Origin: DASSUW01 sp963774155
GTDB taxonomy: Bacteria > Actinomycetota > Thermoleophilia > Solirubrobacterales > Solirubrobacteraceae
Assembly: GCA_963774155.1 (NCBI GenBank)
Contig: CAVZDW010000010.1
Coordinates: 558,001-622,000 of the forward strand
Length of the DNA: 64,000 bases
Direction: 5' to 3'
The position numbers and the translations under genes are program-made. Shown one piece after another: positions 29,477-38,933 of the stretch. Position 1 is the stretch's first letter. Each line of letters opens with the position of its first letter. Under the pieces are notes generated by a model. The model had not been told where the DNA came from. It made no database searches and worked only from the letters and a program-made list of their open reading frames with translations.

Positions 29477-32400
29477 TCAGACGGCAGCGGCGTTCTGGAG
29501 CTCGGCCACCGTGACGGGGTAGGCGGCGCGCAGCTCGGCCACCAGTTCCGCGTGGTCGCCCTCGCCCGCCTCGAGCGAGCGGCAGGCGGCGGCCATGCGG
29601 GCGGCGCCGACGTTGTCGCAGCTGCTCTTGAGCTTGTGGCCGAGCTTGCGCAGGGCCTCCTCGTCGTCTCGTGCGGACGCGTGCTCGAGCTCGTCGACCA
29701 GCGGCGGCGTGGTGTCGACGAACAGGGCGACGAGCCGCTCCACGATGTCGGGGTAGCTCTCGCGGAACCCGCGGATGCGCGACTCGTCGAGCGCCGGCGC
29801 GGCGGCGGGCGCGGGGCGGGCCGCCCCGGCCACCCAGCGTTCGAGCACCGCGTCGAGCTGCTCCGGCCGCAGCGGCTTCACCAGGTAGTCGTCCATCCCG
29901 GCCTCGCGGGCCAGGTCCCGATCGCCCTGCAGCGCACCGGCCGTCAGCGCGATGATCGGGATGCGGGCATCGCCGTTCTCGGCGGCGCGGATCCTGCGCG
30001 TCGTCTCGTAGCCGTCGAGGTCGGGCATCTGGACATCCATGAGGATGGCGGCGTGGCGCTCGCGGTCGAGCTGGGCGAGCACCTCCCGCCCGGTCGTCGC
30101 CAGCTCGATCTCGAAGCCGCGCTTGGCGAGCATGCCCTGGATGACGAGCTGGTTGACCGGGTTGTCCTCGGCCACCAGCAGCCGCGCCCGCGCCGTCCCG
30201 TGCGCCCGTGCCGGAGCCGGCGCCTCGACGGCCTCGGCGGGCACGGGCCGCCGCGCCGGCGACCCGAGCACGTCGGCGAGCGCTTCGAGCAGCGCCGCGC
30301 GGCGGACGGGCTTCGTGAGGTAGGCGTCGATCTGCACCTCGCGCGCGGCGTCCCTGTGGGTCGAGGTCGACGTCAGCAGGACCAGCCGTGCCGACCGCAG
30401 GCTCGGTGCGCCGCGGATCGCGCGCGCGAGCTCGAGCCCGTCCATCCCCGGCATCTGGAAGTCGAGGACGACCACCGAGAACGGCGCCCCGGCGTTGGCG
30501 GCCGTGTGCATCATGACCAGCGCGTCGGCGGCCGACTCGGCCTCCTCGCAGCGGGTGACGCGAGGATCGAGGTAGGCGCGGACGAGCCGGCGGTTGGTCG
30601 CGTTGTCGTCGACCACGAGGACGCGGAGCCCATCGGGCAGCGCCGTCCGCTGCCGGCGGGTCGGCCGTTCGCCGTCGGCGGCGAGGAGCGACGCGGTGAA
30701 CCGGAACGTGCTGCCCCGTCCCGGCTCCGACTCGGCCCTGAGCTGACCGCCCATCAGATCGACGAGCTGCCGGGAGATCGCGAGGCCGAGGCCGGTGCCG
30801 CCGAACCGCCGCGTGGTCGAGCTGTCCTCCTGCGAGAACGCCTCGAAGAGCTCCGCGATCTTCTCCGGCGCGATGCCGATCCCCGTGTCGCGCACCTCGC
30901 CGCGCACCAGCACCCGGTCTCCCTGCGGCTCGCTCCCGACGCGCACCGACACCTCGCCCTCGGAGGTGAACTTGACGGCGTTGGAGAGCAGGTTGGTCAC
31001 CACCTGACGGAGGCGGCCGGGGTCGCCGCGCACCACCGGCGGGACCTGCTCGTCGATCCAGACCGTCAGCTCGATGCCCTTCTGGTGGGCCTGATGCGCG
31101 AGGATCTCGCTCGCGTCCTCCACGACCTCCCGGAGGTCGAAGTCGACCTCGTCGAGCTCGAGCTTGCCGGCCTCGATCTTGGAGAAGTCGAGGACGTCGT
31201 TGATGACGCCGAGCAGCGCATCGCCGGACGTGGAGGCGGTGCGCGCGTACTCGAGCTGCTCCTGCGTGAGCTCGGTGTCCTGCAGCAGCTCGAGCATGCC
31301 GATGACGCCGTTCAGCGGCGTCCGCAGCTCGTGGCTCATGTTGGCCAGGAACTCGGACTTCGCGCGCGAGGCCTCCATCGCGCGCATCAGCGCCTCGCGC
31401 CGCTCGGTCACGTCGGTGCCGGCGGCGACGACGTGGGTGATCGCGCCCGCCGCGTCGATGATGCAGTTGTACGCCCAGGCGATCAGGCGCGGCTCGCCGT
31501 TCGCCGCACGCCACTCGACCTCGAAGGAGATGGGGTAGTCCGCAGCCGTCGCGCCCTGCATCAGCGCGCCGATGCGCTCGTTGTCCTCGGGCGAGACCAT
31601 GAACTCCGTCGGCACGTGCCCCCGCGCCTCGGCCTCGGAGATGCCGGTGAGCCGCTCGCAGGCCTGGTTGAAGCGCTCGATGCGGCCGCTCGGGTCGAGC
31701 GCCATGACCAGGCTGCCCGCCGTGTGGATGACGGCCGTCGAGAAGTCCCGCTCCTCCTTGAGCTCCGCCTCCGCGCGCAGCCGCTTGCTGATGTCCGTCG
31801 CGATGCCGAGGTAGCCGGTGACCTCGCCGGCGGCGTCGCGCTCGATCGTCACCGCCACGGAGACCTGGAGCTGACTGGAGTCCTTGCGCACGAAGGTCCA
31901 GCGCCGAGGCCCGGGGCCGAAGGACTGGACCAGCTCGGGGCTCGGCTTGAAGCCGCGCTCGGTCGCCCGCGCCTCGAGCTCGGCCTGGTCGAGGACCGTG
32001 GTGAGCACCGACTTGCCGATGACCTCGGAGGCCTCGTAGCCCAGCATGCGCTCCGCCCCGTGGTTGAAGACGGTGATCCTGGCGCGGGCGTCCGTCGCGA
32101 TGATCGCGGTCTCGGTGGCGTTGCGGAGTACGCCGGAGAGCCGGTCGCGGGTGGTGCGGACGCGCACGACGAGCGACTGGATGGCGAGCCCCGCGACGGC
32201 CCCGACGGCGACGAAGATCAGCGTGCTCCGCCAGCCCGACGGCGGATAGCGCGGCTCGCCGAAGACCAGGATCGGCACGAGCAGGGTGACCAGCATGAAG
32301 GCGAGCCCGATCGCCAGCTGCGCGCGCGTGCCGTACAGGGCGAGCCAGACGATCGGGAGCATGATCAGCGGTGCGAAGCCCGAGCTTCCGTTCACGCCCG

Positions 32401-32644
32401 CGTGGCGCAGGAGCGCGACGACGCCGAAGTACGCCAGCGGCAGCAGGATGATCAGCGGCCGCCCGCGCCGCTGCTGGGCGGCGGCGAACCCGGCGGCGAT
32501 GATGGCCAGCGTCAGGCCGGCAGCGAGTGCGAAGAGCCACCAGTCCGTCGGCGGACCGGGCAGCACGACGACGACCAGCCCGATGACACCGGCCAGCGCG
32601 AAGGGCAGGATCTCCCGCGGCTGCACGTGCGTATGGTCACTCAT
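29477..32644 (-). CDS. Membrane hybrid histidine kinase (PAS-PAS-HisKA-HATPase-REC-REC-Hpt)
   Basis: A 1055-residue BarA-type tripartite kinase. Residues 1-165 hold about six transmembrane helices (MASE-like sensor). Two PAS domains follow (about 175-300 and 305-425). HisKA has MSHELRTPLNG with phospho-acceptor His438; the HATPase has TNLLSNAVKFTSEG, RDTGIGIAPEKI and GGTGLGLAIS. Two receiver domains have Asp728 (VVVLDFQMPGMDG) and Asp870 (ILMDVQMPDLDGY), and a C-terminal Hpt domain has His1003 in GHKLKSSCDNVG. No dedicated output response regulator is adjacent, so phosphotransfer must go to a regulator elsewhere. ATG 32644 is chosen before MSDHTHVQPREIL. Confidence 0.92.
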   Translation of the reverse strand: MSDHTHVQPREILPFALAGVIGLVVVVLPGPPTDWWLFALAAGLTLAIIAAGFAAAQQRRGRPLIILLPLAYFGVVALLRHAGVNGSSGFAPLIMLPIVWLALYGTRAQLAIGLAFMLVTLLVPILVFGEPRYPPSGWRSTLIFVAVGAVAGLAIQSLVVRVRTTRDRLSGVLRNATETAIIATDARARITVFNHGAERMLGYEASEVIGKSVLTTVLDQAELEARATERGFKPSPELVQSFGPGPRRWTFVRKDSSQLQVSVAVTIERDAAGEVTGYLGIATDISKRLRAEAELKEERDFSTAVIHTAGSLVMALDPSGRIERFNQACERLTGISEAEARGHVPTEFMVSPEDNERIGALMQGATAADYPISFEVEWRAANGEPRLIAWAYNCIIDAAGAITHVVAAGTDVTERREALMRAMEASRAKSEFLANMSHELRTPLNGVIGMLELLQDTELTQEQLEYARTASTSGDALLGVINDVLDFSKIEAGKLELDEVDFDLREVVEDASEILAHQAHQKGIELTVWIDEQVPPVVRGDPGRLRQVVTNLLSNAVKFTSEGEVSVRVGSEPQGDRVLVRGEVRDTGIGIAPEKIAELFEAFSQEDSSTTRRFGGTGLGLAISRQLVDLMGGQLRAESEPGRGSTFRFTASLLAADGERPTRRQRTALPDGLRVLVVDDNATNRRLVRAYLDPRVTRCEEAESAADALVMMHTAANAGAPFSVVVLDFQMPGMDGLELARAIRGAPSLRSARLVLLTSTSTHRDAAREVQIDAYLTKPVRRAALLEALADVLGSPARRPVPAEAVEAPAPARAHGTARARLLVAEDNPVNQLVIQGMLAKRGFEIELATTGREVLAQLDRERHAAILMDVQMPDLDGYETTRRIRAAENGDARIPIIALTAGALQGDRDLAREAGMDDYLVKPLRPEQLDAVLERWVAGAARPAPAAAPALDESRIRGFRESYPDIVERLVALFVDTTPPLVDELEHASARDDEEALRKLGHKLKSSCDNVGAARMAAACRSLEAGEGDHAELVAELRAAYPVTVAELQNAAAV

Positions 32645-32664
32645 CGAAGCCCATTCAGAGCTTC

Positions 32665-33300
32665 TCACCTTTCCAAAAGAAGCAGACCCAGTTCCTCGAT
32701 CGCGCTCGGCGTGTCGCGGAAGTGGATGCCCTGCATACCGGCCAGGTTCGCGGCCTCGACGTTGACCTCGAGGTCGTCCACGAAGGCGCAGACCTCGGCG
32801 GGCAGGTCGAGCCGCTCGAGCGTGATCGCGTAGATCTCCGGCTCCGGCTTGCGGGTCCCGACGAACGCGGAGTCGACGACGATCTCGAAGAGCTCGTCGA
32901 TCGGGAGCTTGGGCCGCCACAGCGGCTCCCACTCGCGGACGTTGTTGGTGCACAGGGCGAAGCGCAGCCCGTGCTCGCGCTGAAGGGTCCGGTAGTGGTC
33001 GAACAGCTCCTGGTTGGGGGCCAGGCCGTCCATCAAGCGGGACGCGAAGCCGTGCAGCGTGACCGGGCGCCCGGTCACGTGCTCGAGGGTCCGCTCGAGC
33101 CGGGCCAGGAACTCGGCCTCGGTGATCTCGCCGCGCTCGAGCGCGAACAGCGGATGCACGCCGTCCTGCTCGAGGCTGAGCGCCATCGCCTCGCCGTAGG
33201 CCTCGGGAGGCGTGTCGTCGTGCTCCTGCAGCCGCGCGAAGGCGGGGAGGAGCGGCGACGTGAGCACGCCGCCGAAGTCCGAGATGACGGCCTGGATCAT
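32665..33300 (-). CDS. HAD-superfamily hydrolase, epoxide hydrolase N-terminal-like/phosphatase
   Basis: A 211-residue HAD protein. Motif I is ISDFGGVLTS (nucleophile Asp8), motif II CTNNVREW, motif III lysine in GTRKPEPEIY and motif IV FVDDLEVNVEAA. The DFGGVL start and four-helix cap are typical of the HAD-IA 'epoxide hydrolase-like' phosphatases. Substrate unknown. ATG 33300 overlaps the TGA of the CrtC-like gene upstream (ATGA), making a coupled run FxsA - CrtC-like - HAD. Confidence 0.88.
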   Translation of the reverse strand: MIQAVISDFGGVLTSPLLPAFARLQEHDDTPPEAYGEAMALSLEQDGVHPLFALERGEITEAEFLARLERTLEHVTGRPVTLHGFASRLMDGLAPNQELFDHYRTLQREHGLRFALCTNNVREWEPLWRPKLPIDELFEIVVDSAFVGTRKPEPEIYAITLERLDLPAEVCAFVDDLEVNVEAANLAGMQGIHFRDTPSAIEELGLLLLER

Positions 33301-34184
33301 GCGCGCCGCAGCACGTCGTACCGGCCGACCCCGTCGTAGCCCTCCATCCGCCAGCGCACGAACGCGCAGTCGAGGCGCAGCTGACCGAGCTCGAGCGTCG
33401 AGCCGCACACCACTTCGCCGGTCGCGCGCCGCGGCCAGTCGTCGTCTCCGCCGACCCACAGCTCGAGCCCGGCACGCCGCTGGCGGCCGTCCTCGTCGTA
33501 GGTCGTCGAGAGCCGCGGCTCGTCGACGCGCAGGGCGCCCGCGGGGCCGAGCACGGCCGCCCAGATGGCCTCCGGCTCGTGCCCGCCGGCGTCGGCCGGG
33601 CGGACGGCGCTCAGCGCGACGCCGGTCCCGTCGGCCAGCCACGCGGCCAGCGTGCGCGTGGACCCGATCCGCTCCCAGTCCGGCTCGCCCCACGAGTGCC
33701 CGCGCTGGCCGAGGCCGCGCAGCTCGCGCTCCTGCCCGCCGGTGCGAACCGTCCCGTGCACGTGGCAGAGCTGCTCGTAGCCGCGCATCCCGCCCGCCTC
33801 CGCGGCCGGCTCGGAAGCCTCGAGCTCGGCCGGCGGCCCGGCAGCGTCGAAGGTGAGCTCGTAGCCGTGCTCGCCACCGTCGAAGCGCAGCGTCCAGCGG
33901 CTCAGCGGCTCCTCGACGGTCGCCTCCAGGCCGGGCAGCGCGAGCCGCTCGAAGCCTTGCTCGCCTTCGACCCGGACCCCGCCCTCGGCCAGCGCGGCCA
34001 CCGGCTCGCGGCCGGCGAAGAGGACGGCGAGGGCGCTGCCCTCGCGGGCGCCGTCGGCGCCCGCCAGCCCGAGCCGGGCGAGCCCGTAGAGGCCGGCGGC
34101 CGGGTCCGCGAAGCTGAAGGTGACCGCGTCCGCGAACGCAGGGCCGGTCGGCCGCTGCGCGGACTCCAGCCGCGTGTCGGTCAG
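33297..34184 (-). CDS. CrtC/AttH-like protein, probable CTG start
   Basis: About 295 residues. LRGLGQRGHSWGEPDWERIG carries the same His-x-Trp-Gly signature as the protein at 28048-28953, here followed by TRTLAAWLADGTGVALSAV. The C-terminus RWRMEGYDGVGRYDVL is typical of the group. No ATG/GTG/TTG exists near the N-terminus. CTG 34182-34184 overlaps the FxsA TGA as CTGA and has AAGGA upstream. Cytoplasmic; substrate likely hydrophobic by fold analogy only. Confidence 0.6.
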   Translation of the reverse strand: MTDTRLESAQRPTGPAFADAVTFSFADPAAGLYGLARLGLAGADGAREGSALAVLFAGREPVAALAEGGVRVEGEQGFERLALPGLEATVEEPLSRWTLRFDGGEHGYELTFDAAGPPAELEASEPAAEAGGMRGYEQLCHVHGTVRTGGQERELRGLGQRGHSWGEPDWERIGSTRTLAAWLADGTGVALSAVRPADAGGHEPEAIWAAVLGPAGALRVDEPRLSTTYDEDGRQRRAGLELWVGGDDDWPRRATGEVVCGSTLELGQLRLDCAFVRWRMEGYDGVGRYDVLRRA

Positions 34185-34663
34185 GGGAGGTCCTTCCGCG
34201 GCTCCGGGTCGAGGTCGACCGCCGAGCCCTCCACGTCGTAGTCGGACCGCGACCGCGACTGCGAACGCGGACCGGGCGAGCGCGACTGGGTCATCGACGC
34301 GACCATCCGGTGCGCGAGCCGCCGCGCCAGCACGACGCGCACGAGCGCACGCGTCGGCGGGATCAGCAGGATCAGCCCGAAGATGTCGGTGATGAAGCCG
34401 GGGGTGAGGAGCAGCGCGCCGCCGAAGATCACGAGCGCGCCGTCGAGCACCTCGCGGGCGGGGACGCGGCCTGCGGCCGTCGCCTCGTTGAAGCGCCGCC
34501 AGGCGATGCGGCCCTGCGAGCGCATGAGCGCCGCGCCGAGGAGCGAGTCGGCGATGAGGATCGCCACCGTCCACAGCACGCCGATCTGCTGGCCGACCTG
34601 GATGATGACCGCCAGCTCGGCGATCGGCACGACGATGAAGAGCAGAACGAGTGGCAGGAGCAT
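34181..34663 (-). CDS. fxsA: FxsA family membrane protein
   Basis: A 160-residue membrane protein with the FxsA layout: MLLPLVLLFIVVPIAELAV, then GVLWTVAILIADSLLGAAL, RSQGRIAWRRFNEATAAGRV, and a third long hydrophobic span GALLLTPGFITDIFGLILLI. The tail is rich in Ser/Arg then acidic. E. coli FxsA (suppressor of F exclusion of phage T7) names the family; the molecular role is unclear. Strong AAGGAG site before ATG 34663. First gene of an overlapping run with the CrtC-like and HAD genes. Confidence 0.85.
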   Translation of the reverse strand: MLLPLVLLFIVVPIAELAVIIQVGQQIGVLWTVAILIADSLLGAALMRSQGRIAWRRFNEATAAGRVPAREVLDGALVIFGGALLLTPGFITDIFGLILLIPPTRALVRVVLARRLAHRMVASMTQSRSPGPRSQSRSRSDYDVEGSAVDLDPEPRKDLP

Positions 34664-34698
34664 GCGGAGCTCCTTACACGGTACGACCGAGCTGAGCT

Positions 34699-34998
34699 CT
34701 AAGAGCTCAGTGCGGGGAGCGGGCCGTCGAGATGGACGGCGGGCAGGCGGTGCAGGCCCATCGTCTCGATCAGGATGCGGATGTTCGGCTGCGCGCCGTT
34801 GAGCCAGAGCACGCGGCCCTGGGCGCGCAGGCGTTGCGCCAGGCACGCGAGGTCGATCATCACCGACGCATCCGCGAAACGCAGCTCCGACAGGTCGACG
34901 ATCACGTCGCGCGTGGCCTTGAGCGCGGCCGAGATCGGCCGGCGACGGAGTCCGCTGGTGCTCCGATCCTCATCCCCCGCGATCCGGAGGATCGCCAG
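34699..34998 (-). CDS. STAS-domain protein (anti-sigma antagonist type), start uncertain
   Basis: VIVDLSELRFADASVMIDLA is the STAS strand-helix with the region where SpoIIAA-type proteins carry the phosphorylatable Ser/Thr (here ADAS). It is followed by RAQGRVLWLNGAQPNIRILI and ETMGLHRL. Upstream the frame continues as DDQLAILRIAGDEDRS, clearly the first STAS strands, back to an in-frame stop. No standard start precedes the fold; a CTG at 34998 is used here, while GTG 34905 would truncate the domain. A sequencing error near 35020 could have hidden the start. A plausible partner-switching target for SpoIIE-type phosphatases. Confidence 0.6.
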   Translation of the reverse strand: MAILRIAGDEDRSTSGLRRRPISAALKATRDVIVDLSELRFADASVMIDLACLAQRLRAQGRVLWLNGAQPNIRILIETMGLHRLPAVHLDGPLPALSS

Positions 34999-35086
34999 CT
35001 GGTCGTCGAAATGAACGATCCCGGCAACCTAATACATACCGAGGGGTTCGTACAGCGACTTTTCGCACTTCCGTACACTCGGGGGG

Positions 35087-35383
35087 ATGGTTGATGAAGA
35101 CGAGGTCGTCGAGGCCCTCAGCAACGTGATCGACCCGGAGCTCGGGCTCGACTTCGTGGAACTCGGTCTCGTCTACGGCGTGGAGATCGACGGCGGCAAG
35201 GTGAACGTGACGTTCACGCTGACCACGCCCGCCTGCCCGATCGGACCGCAGGTCTCCGAGCAGATGGTCGAGTTCGTGAGCGAGGTGGAAGGCGTGGAGG
35301 AGGTCATCCCCACGATGGTCTTCACGCCCCCTTGGACGCCGGAGAAGATGTCCGAGGACGCGAAGTTCGCCTTGGGCTACTAG
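35087..35383 (+). CDS. MIP18/SufT-like metal-sulfur cluster assembly factor
   Basis: A 98-residue DUF59 (FeS_assembly_P) protein: EVVEALSNVIDPELGLDFVE, then LGLVYGVEIDGGKVNVTFTL and TTPACPIGPQVSEQM with the conserved TxxxCP cysteine, ending TPPWTPEKMSEDAKFALGY. Family members (SufT, PaaD, MIP18) help install Fe-S clusters into client proteins. It stands alone here, without suf genes. The 3' end overlaps the convergent WS/DGAT gene by 62 bases as the sequence reads. Confidence 0.9.
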   Translation: MVDEDEVVEALSNVIDPELGLDFVELGLVYGVEIDGGKVNVTFTLTTPACPIGPQVSEQMVEFVSEVEGVEEVIPTMVFTPPWTPEKMSEDAKFALGY

Positions 35384-36794
35384 CCCCGTTCGACGCCTGC
35401 GCCCGGGCCGCTTCGAGCAGCTCGTCGCGCGCCTCCATGAACATGTCGCCGAGGGCGTCCAGGTCCGGCATCGCGTCGTAGTCGCCGAGCAGGCCGAAGT
35501 CCATGCCGCCGTTGTAGGACATGATCGCCACGGCGAGCGCGTGGTCGCGCGGCAGGAAGGCGACCGGGAAGAGGTCCTGCAGCTCGCGGCCGAGGGCATA
35601 GAGCGGGAACTGCGGTCCCGGCACGTTGGTGACGAGCAGGTTGAAGAGGCGCGTCGAGAAGTTGATCCGCGAGGCCTGCGCGAGCACCGTGGGCGGCGCG
35701 AGGTTCTGCACGCCGGCGAGGACCTCGGCGCCGACCGCCTGCTTGGACTCCTTCAGGCCGTCCATCGCCGCGCGGACGACCTGCAGGCGCGCGACCGGGT
35801 CCTCGACGTAGACCGGCAGCGGCGCGCGCATGGCGGCGAGCCGGTTGCCCATGTTGCCGTGCTCGCCGGCGGCGCGGATCGAGACCGGCACGAGCGCTCG
35901 CACCTCGAGCCCTTCGGTGCGCACGCCGCGGGAGCGCAGCCAGCGGCGCAGGCCGCCCGCCACGACGGTGAGCACGACGTCGTTGACCGTCCCGCCGAAG
36001 GCGTCCTTGATCTCCTTGAAGTCCGACAGCTCGCTGCGGATCATCACGAGCCGCCGGTGCGGTCCGATCGGCACGTTGAGCGGCGTGTCGGGCGCCGGGT
36101 TCAGGCCCGCCCACGCGACCTCGGCCACCCCCTCGACCGCCTCGCGCACCGCATGGAGCGAGCTCGTCGGCTGCCGCGCGGCGCCGAGCGCCCGGCCGGC
36201 GAGCGAGAACGGCAGCCCCACGAGGCCCTTGACGCCCCGCGCGGCCAGCTCGGCCGCGTTCGGCTCGCGCTGCGGCACCCACGGCTCACCCTCGTGCGGG
36301 AGCGGCGGCGGGACCGGCTCCAGGTCGAAGAGCACGGTGGCGAGGTCGACGCCGGCCACGCCGTCGACGACCGCATGGTGGGTCTTGGAGATCAGGGCGA
36401 AGCGCCCGTCGTCGAGCCCCTGGACGAGCCACAGCTCCCACAGCGGCTTCGTGCGATCGAGGCGCTGTGAGTGGATCCGCGCGGCCAGCGCGCGGAGCTG
36501 CTCCTCGCTGCCCGGCTCCGGCAGCGCGGTGTGGCGGAGGTGGTACTCGAGATTGAAGTTCGCGTCGTCGACCCAGAGCGGGCGCCCCGTCTCGATCGGC
36601 GGCACGGCCAGCTTCTGGCGGTACCGCGGAACGAGGTGCAGCCGGCTGCGAACGTGGTTGGCGAAGTCCTCGAAGGCCGGCGGCGGCCCTTCGAAGATCA
36701 TCACGGCGCCGATGTGCATGTGCGCGTTCTGGCTCTCCTGAGCCAAGAAGGACGCGTCCACTGCGGTGAGCCGATCGCCGTGCGCCTGCGCCAT
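35322..36794 (-). CDS. Wax ester synthase/diacylglycerol acyltransferase (WS/DGAT)
   Basis: A 490-residue acyltransferase. The catalytic HHxxxDG is in SKTHHAVVDGVAGVDL near residue 135. The N-terminus DRLTAVDASFLAQES, the central GTVNDVVLTVVAGGLRRWL and VTNVPGPQFPLYALGREL are all family hallmarks. It transfers fatty acyl groups from acyl-CoA to diacylglycerol or fatty alcohols to make storage lipid. The last ~20 residues (SPRRTSRPRTSSP) are antisense of the DUF59 gene. A TAG sits in another frame right after the last conserved segment, so a one-base error in GGGG near 35386 may have extended the protein. Confidence 0.92.
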   Translation of the reverse strand: MAQAHGDRLTAVDASFLAQESQNAHMHIGAVMIFEGPPPAFEDFANHVRSRLHLVPRYRQKLAVPPIETGRPLWVDDANFNLEYHLRHTALPEPGSEEQLRALAARIHSQRLDRTKPLWELWLVQGLDDGRFALISKTHHAVVDGVAGVDLATVLFDLEPVPPPLPHEGEPWVPQREPNAAELAARGVKGLVGLPFSLAGRALGAARQPTSSLHAVREAVEGVAEVAWAGLNPAPDTPLNVPIGPHRRLVMIRSELSDFKEIKDAFGGTVNDVVLTVVAGGLRRWLRSRGVRTEGLEVRALVPVSIRAAGEHGNMGNRLAAMRAPLPVYVEDPVARLQVVRAAMDGLKESKQAVGAEVLAGVQNLAPPTVLAQASRINFSTRLFNLLVTNVPGPQFPLYALGRELQDLFPVAFLPRDHALAVAIMSYNGGMDFGLLGDYDAMPDLDALGDMFMEARDELLEAARAQASNGASSPRRTSRPRTSSPASKGA

Positions 36795-36836
36795 GCTGAC
36801 TCCCTCCGAGTCCGATCGGCTCAGAGCGTAGTCACG

Positions 36837-37563
36837 TCAGAGCACGGCCGCCACCAGTCCGGCGATCACCGACCCGACGAGCACGACGGTGAGGACCGTC
36901 TCGTAGCGGCCGCTGCGCAGGAGCGCGGCGAAGAGCGGGCGGCCGGCCACGTGCCCGGCGACCACGACCGGGACGAGCAGCGCGACGAGCGATGCCTCCG
37001 GAACCGCGCCGCTCGTGCCCGTGGCGATGAGGGCGATGACGCCGATGACGCTGAGCCCGAGAAAGCAGACCGGCATCGTGTCGCGGAGCTGCTCGGGCTC
37101 GATCTCGCGGCCCATCAGGTACACGATCATCGGCGGGCCGGCGGTGGTCGTCGAGGTGGTCAGGCCGCCGGCCACCAGGCCCGCCGAGCGGCCCGCCCCA
37201 GGCCGGCATCGCGCGCCCGGCGGCGAGCCGCTGCGCCGCGAGCGTGGCGAGCACGCCGACGCTGACCGCCACCTGCAGCGCGACGGGGTCGAGCGCGCGC
37301 AGCACGGCGACGCCGGCGAACGCGCCGGGCAGGGCGAAGGCGAGCAGCACGACGCACTCGCGGACCAGCGGGCGCGGGCGGCGTCGCTCGGTGGCGAGCG
37401 TCATGACGTTGACCAGCGTGCCGAGCACGATCATGAGCCCGACCGCCTCCTGCGGGTCGACCGTGGCGAAGACCAGCGGCGCGGCGACCACCGAGAAGCC
37501 GAAGCCGGTCGCCGACTGGAGCGCCGCTCCCGCCGCGACCGCCGCGGCGGCGACGAGCGGCAT
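36837..37563 (-). CDS. TauE/SafE sulfite exporter-like permease (one-base frameshift)
   Basis: About 241 residues once joined. The N-terminal half MPLVAAAAVAAGAALQSATG, FGFSVVAAPLVFATVDPQEA is the TauE/SafE repeat start. The C-terminal half has GLTTSTTTAGPPMIVYLMGR, the second-repeat signature, then four more membrane helices. A surplus base at about 37178 separates AWGGPLGG from LVAGGLTTSTTT. Both parts are intact, so a sequencing error is likely. The family exports sulfite, sulfoacetate or similar anions; the substrate here is unknown. Confidence 0.8.
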
Positions 37564-37626
37564 CAGGTGACGCGGAGCTCCAACAGCATGCCCTCCACCG
37601 TAGTCCGCCTGCGATCATGGCGGCGG

Positions 37627-38929
37627 ATGGCGTGGGACTTCTCCACCGAACCCGAGTTCCAGGCGCAGCTCGACTGGATGCGGGACTTCGTCCGCGACGA
37701 GGTCTGGCCGATCGAGACCGTCTTCGAGGAGTTCGGGCCCGGCGGCTTCGAGCGGGCGATCGCGCCGCTGCAGGAGCAGGTCCGCGAGCGCGGGCTGTGG
37801 GCCGCGCACCTGCCGCCGGACCTGGGCGGCCAGGGCTTCGGCCAGGTCAAGCTCGGCCTCATGCACGAGATCCTCGGCTCGAGCCCGTTCGCGCCCGTCG
37901 TCTTCGGCAACCAGGCGCCGGACTCCGGCAACTCCGAGGTGCTGGCGCTGGCCGGGACCGAGGACCAGAAGGAGCAGTACCTGCATCCCGCTGCTGGCGG
38001 GCGACCTGCGCTCGGCGTTCTCGATGACCGAGCCTGACACCGCGGGCAGCGATCCGACGCTGCTGCAGACGAGCGCGACCGAAGACGGTGACGGCTGGGT
38101 CATCAACGGCCGGAAGTGGTTCTCCACGAACGCCTCGGTGGCGGACTTCCTCATCGTCATGGCCGTCACCGACCCGGAGGCGCACCGCTATCAGCGCGCC
38201 TCGATGTTCCTCGTGCCGGTCGACACGCCGGGCGTGAACATCCTGCGCGACGTGCCGACGATGGAGCACCCGTACGAGCGCTACGGCGCGTACGGCGGCC
38301 ACGCCGAGATCCTCTACGAGGACGTCCGGCTGCCCAAGGACGCGCTGCTCGGCGCGCGCGGCGCGGGCTTCCTCATCGCGCAGCAGCGGCTCGGCCCGGG
38401 CCGCATCCACCACTGCATGCGCTGGCTCGGCGTGTCCAAGCGGGCGTTCGACATGCTCTGCGAGCGCGCGCAGTCGCGGTTCTCGCACGGCTCGCTCCTG
38501 GCCGAGAAGCAGACCGTCCAGAACTGGATCGCCGACTCGGCGGCGCAGATGCACGCCGCCCGGCTGATGACGCTCCACGCGGCCTGGAAGATGGACGCCG
38601 AGGGCGCGGCCGCCGCGCGGCAGGAGATCGCGCTGATCAAGTTCTACGGCGCCGCGGTCCTGCACGACGTGGTGGACCGTGCGCTGCAGGCGCACGGCTC
38701 GCTCGGCTACTCGACGGACCTCCCGCTCGAGCAGATGTATCGCTTCGCGCGCGCCGCCCGGCTCTACGACGGACCCGACGAGGTCCATCGCCAGAGCGTC
38801 GCCCGCCAGATCCTGCGCGGCTACGAAGCGCCCGCCGGCGGCGTGCCGAGCGAGCACGTCCCGACGCGGCGCGAAGCGGCGCGCGAGCGCTTCGCCGGCC
38901 TGCTCGACGCGGTGACGTCGAACGACTAG
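37627..38929 (+). CDS. Acyl-CoA dehydrogenase (one-base frameshift)
   Basis: About 433 residues if corrected. It is an FAD enzyme of the long-chain ACAD11/FadE group: MAWDFSTEPEFQAQLDWMRD, AAHLPPDLGGQGFGQVKLGL, the flavin/substrate motif SAFSMTEPDTAGSDPT, WVINGRKWFSTNA and QAHGSLGYSTDLPLEQMYRF near the C-terminus. A surplus C at 37987-37989 (CATCCCGCTG) shifts the frame between EQYLHP and LLAGDLRSAFS. It catalyses the first oxidation step of acyl-CoA breakdown. Five bases separate it from the M28 peptidase gene. Confidence 0.9.
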
Positions 38930-38933
38930 GCCG

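Noticed and set aside
29552..32833. Over 1000-codon frame antisense to the hybrid histidine kinase
   Set aside because: Mirror of a motif-complete kinase gene; its composition is that of antisense GC-rich DNA, with no domain signal.
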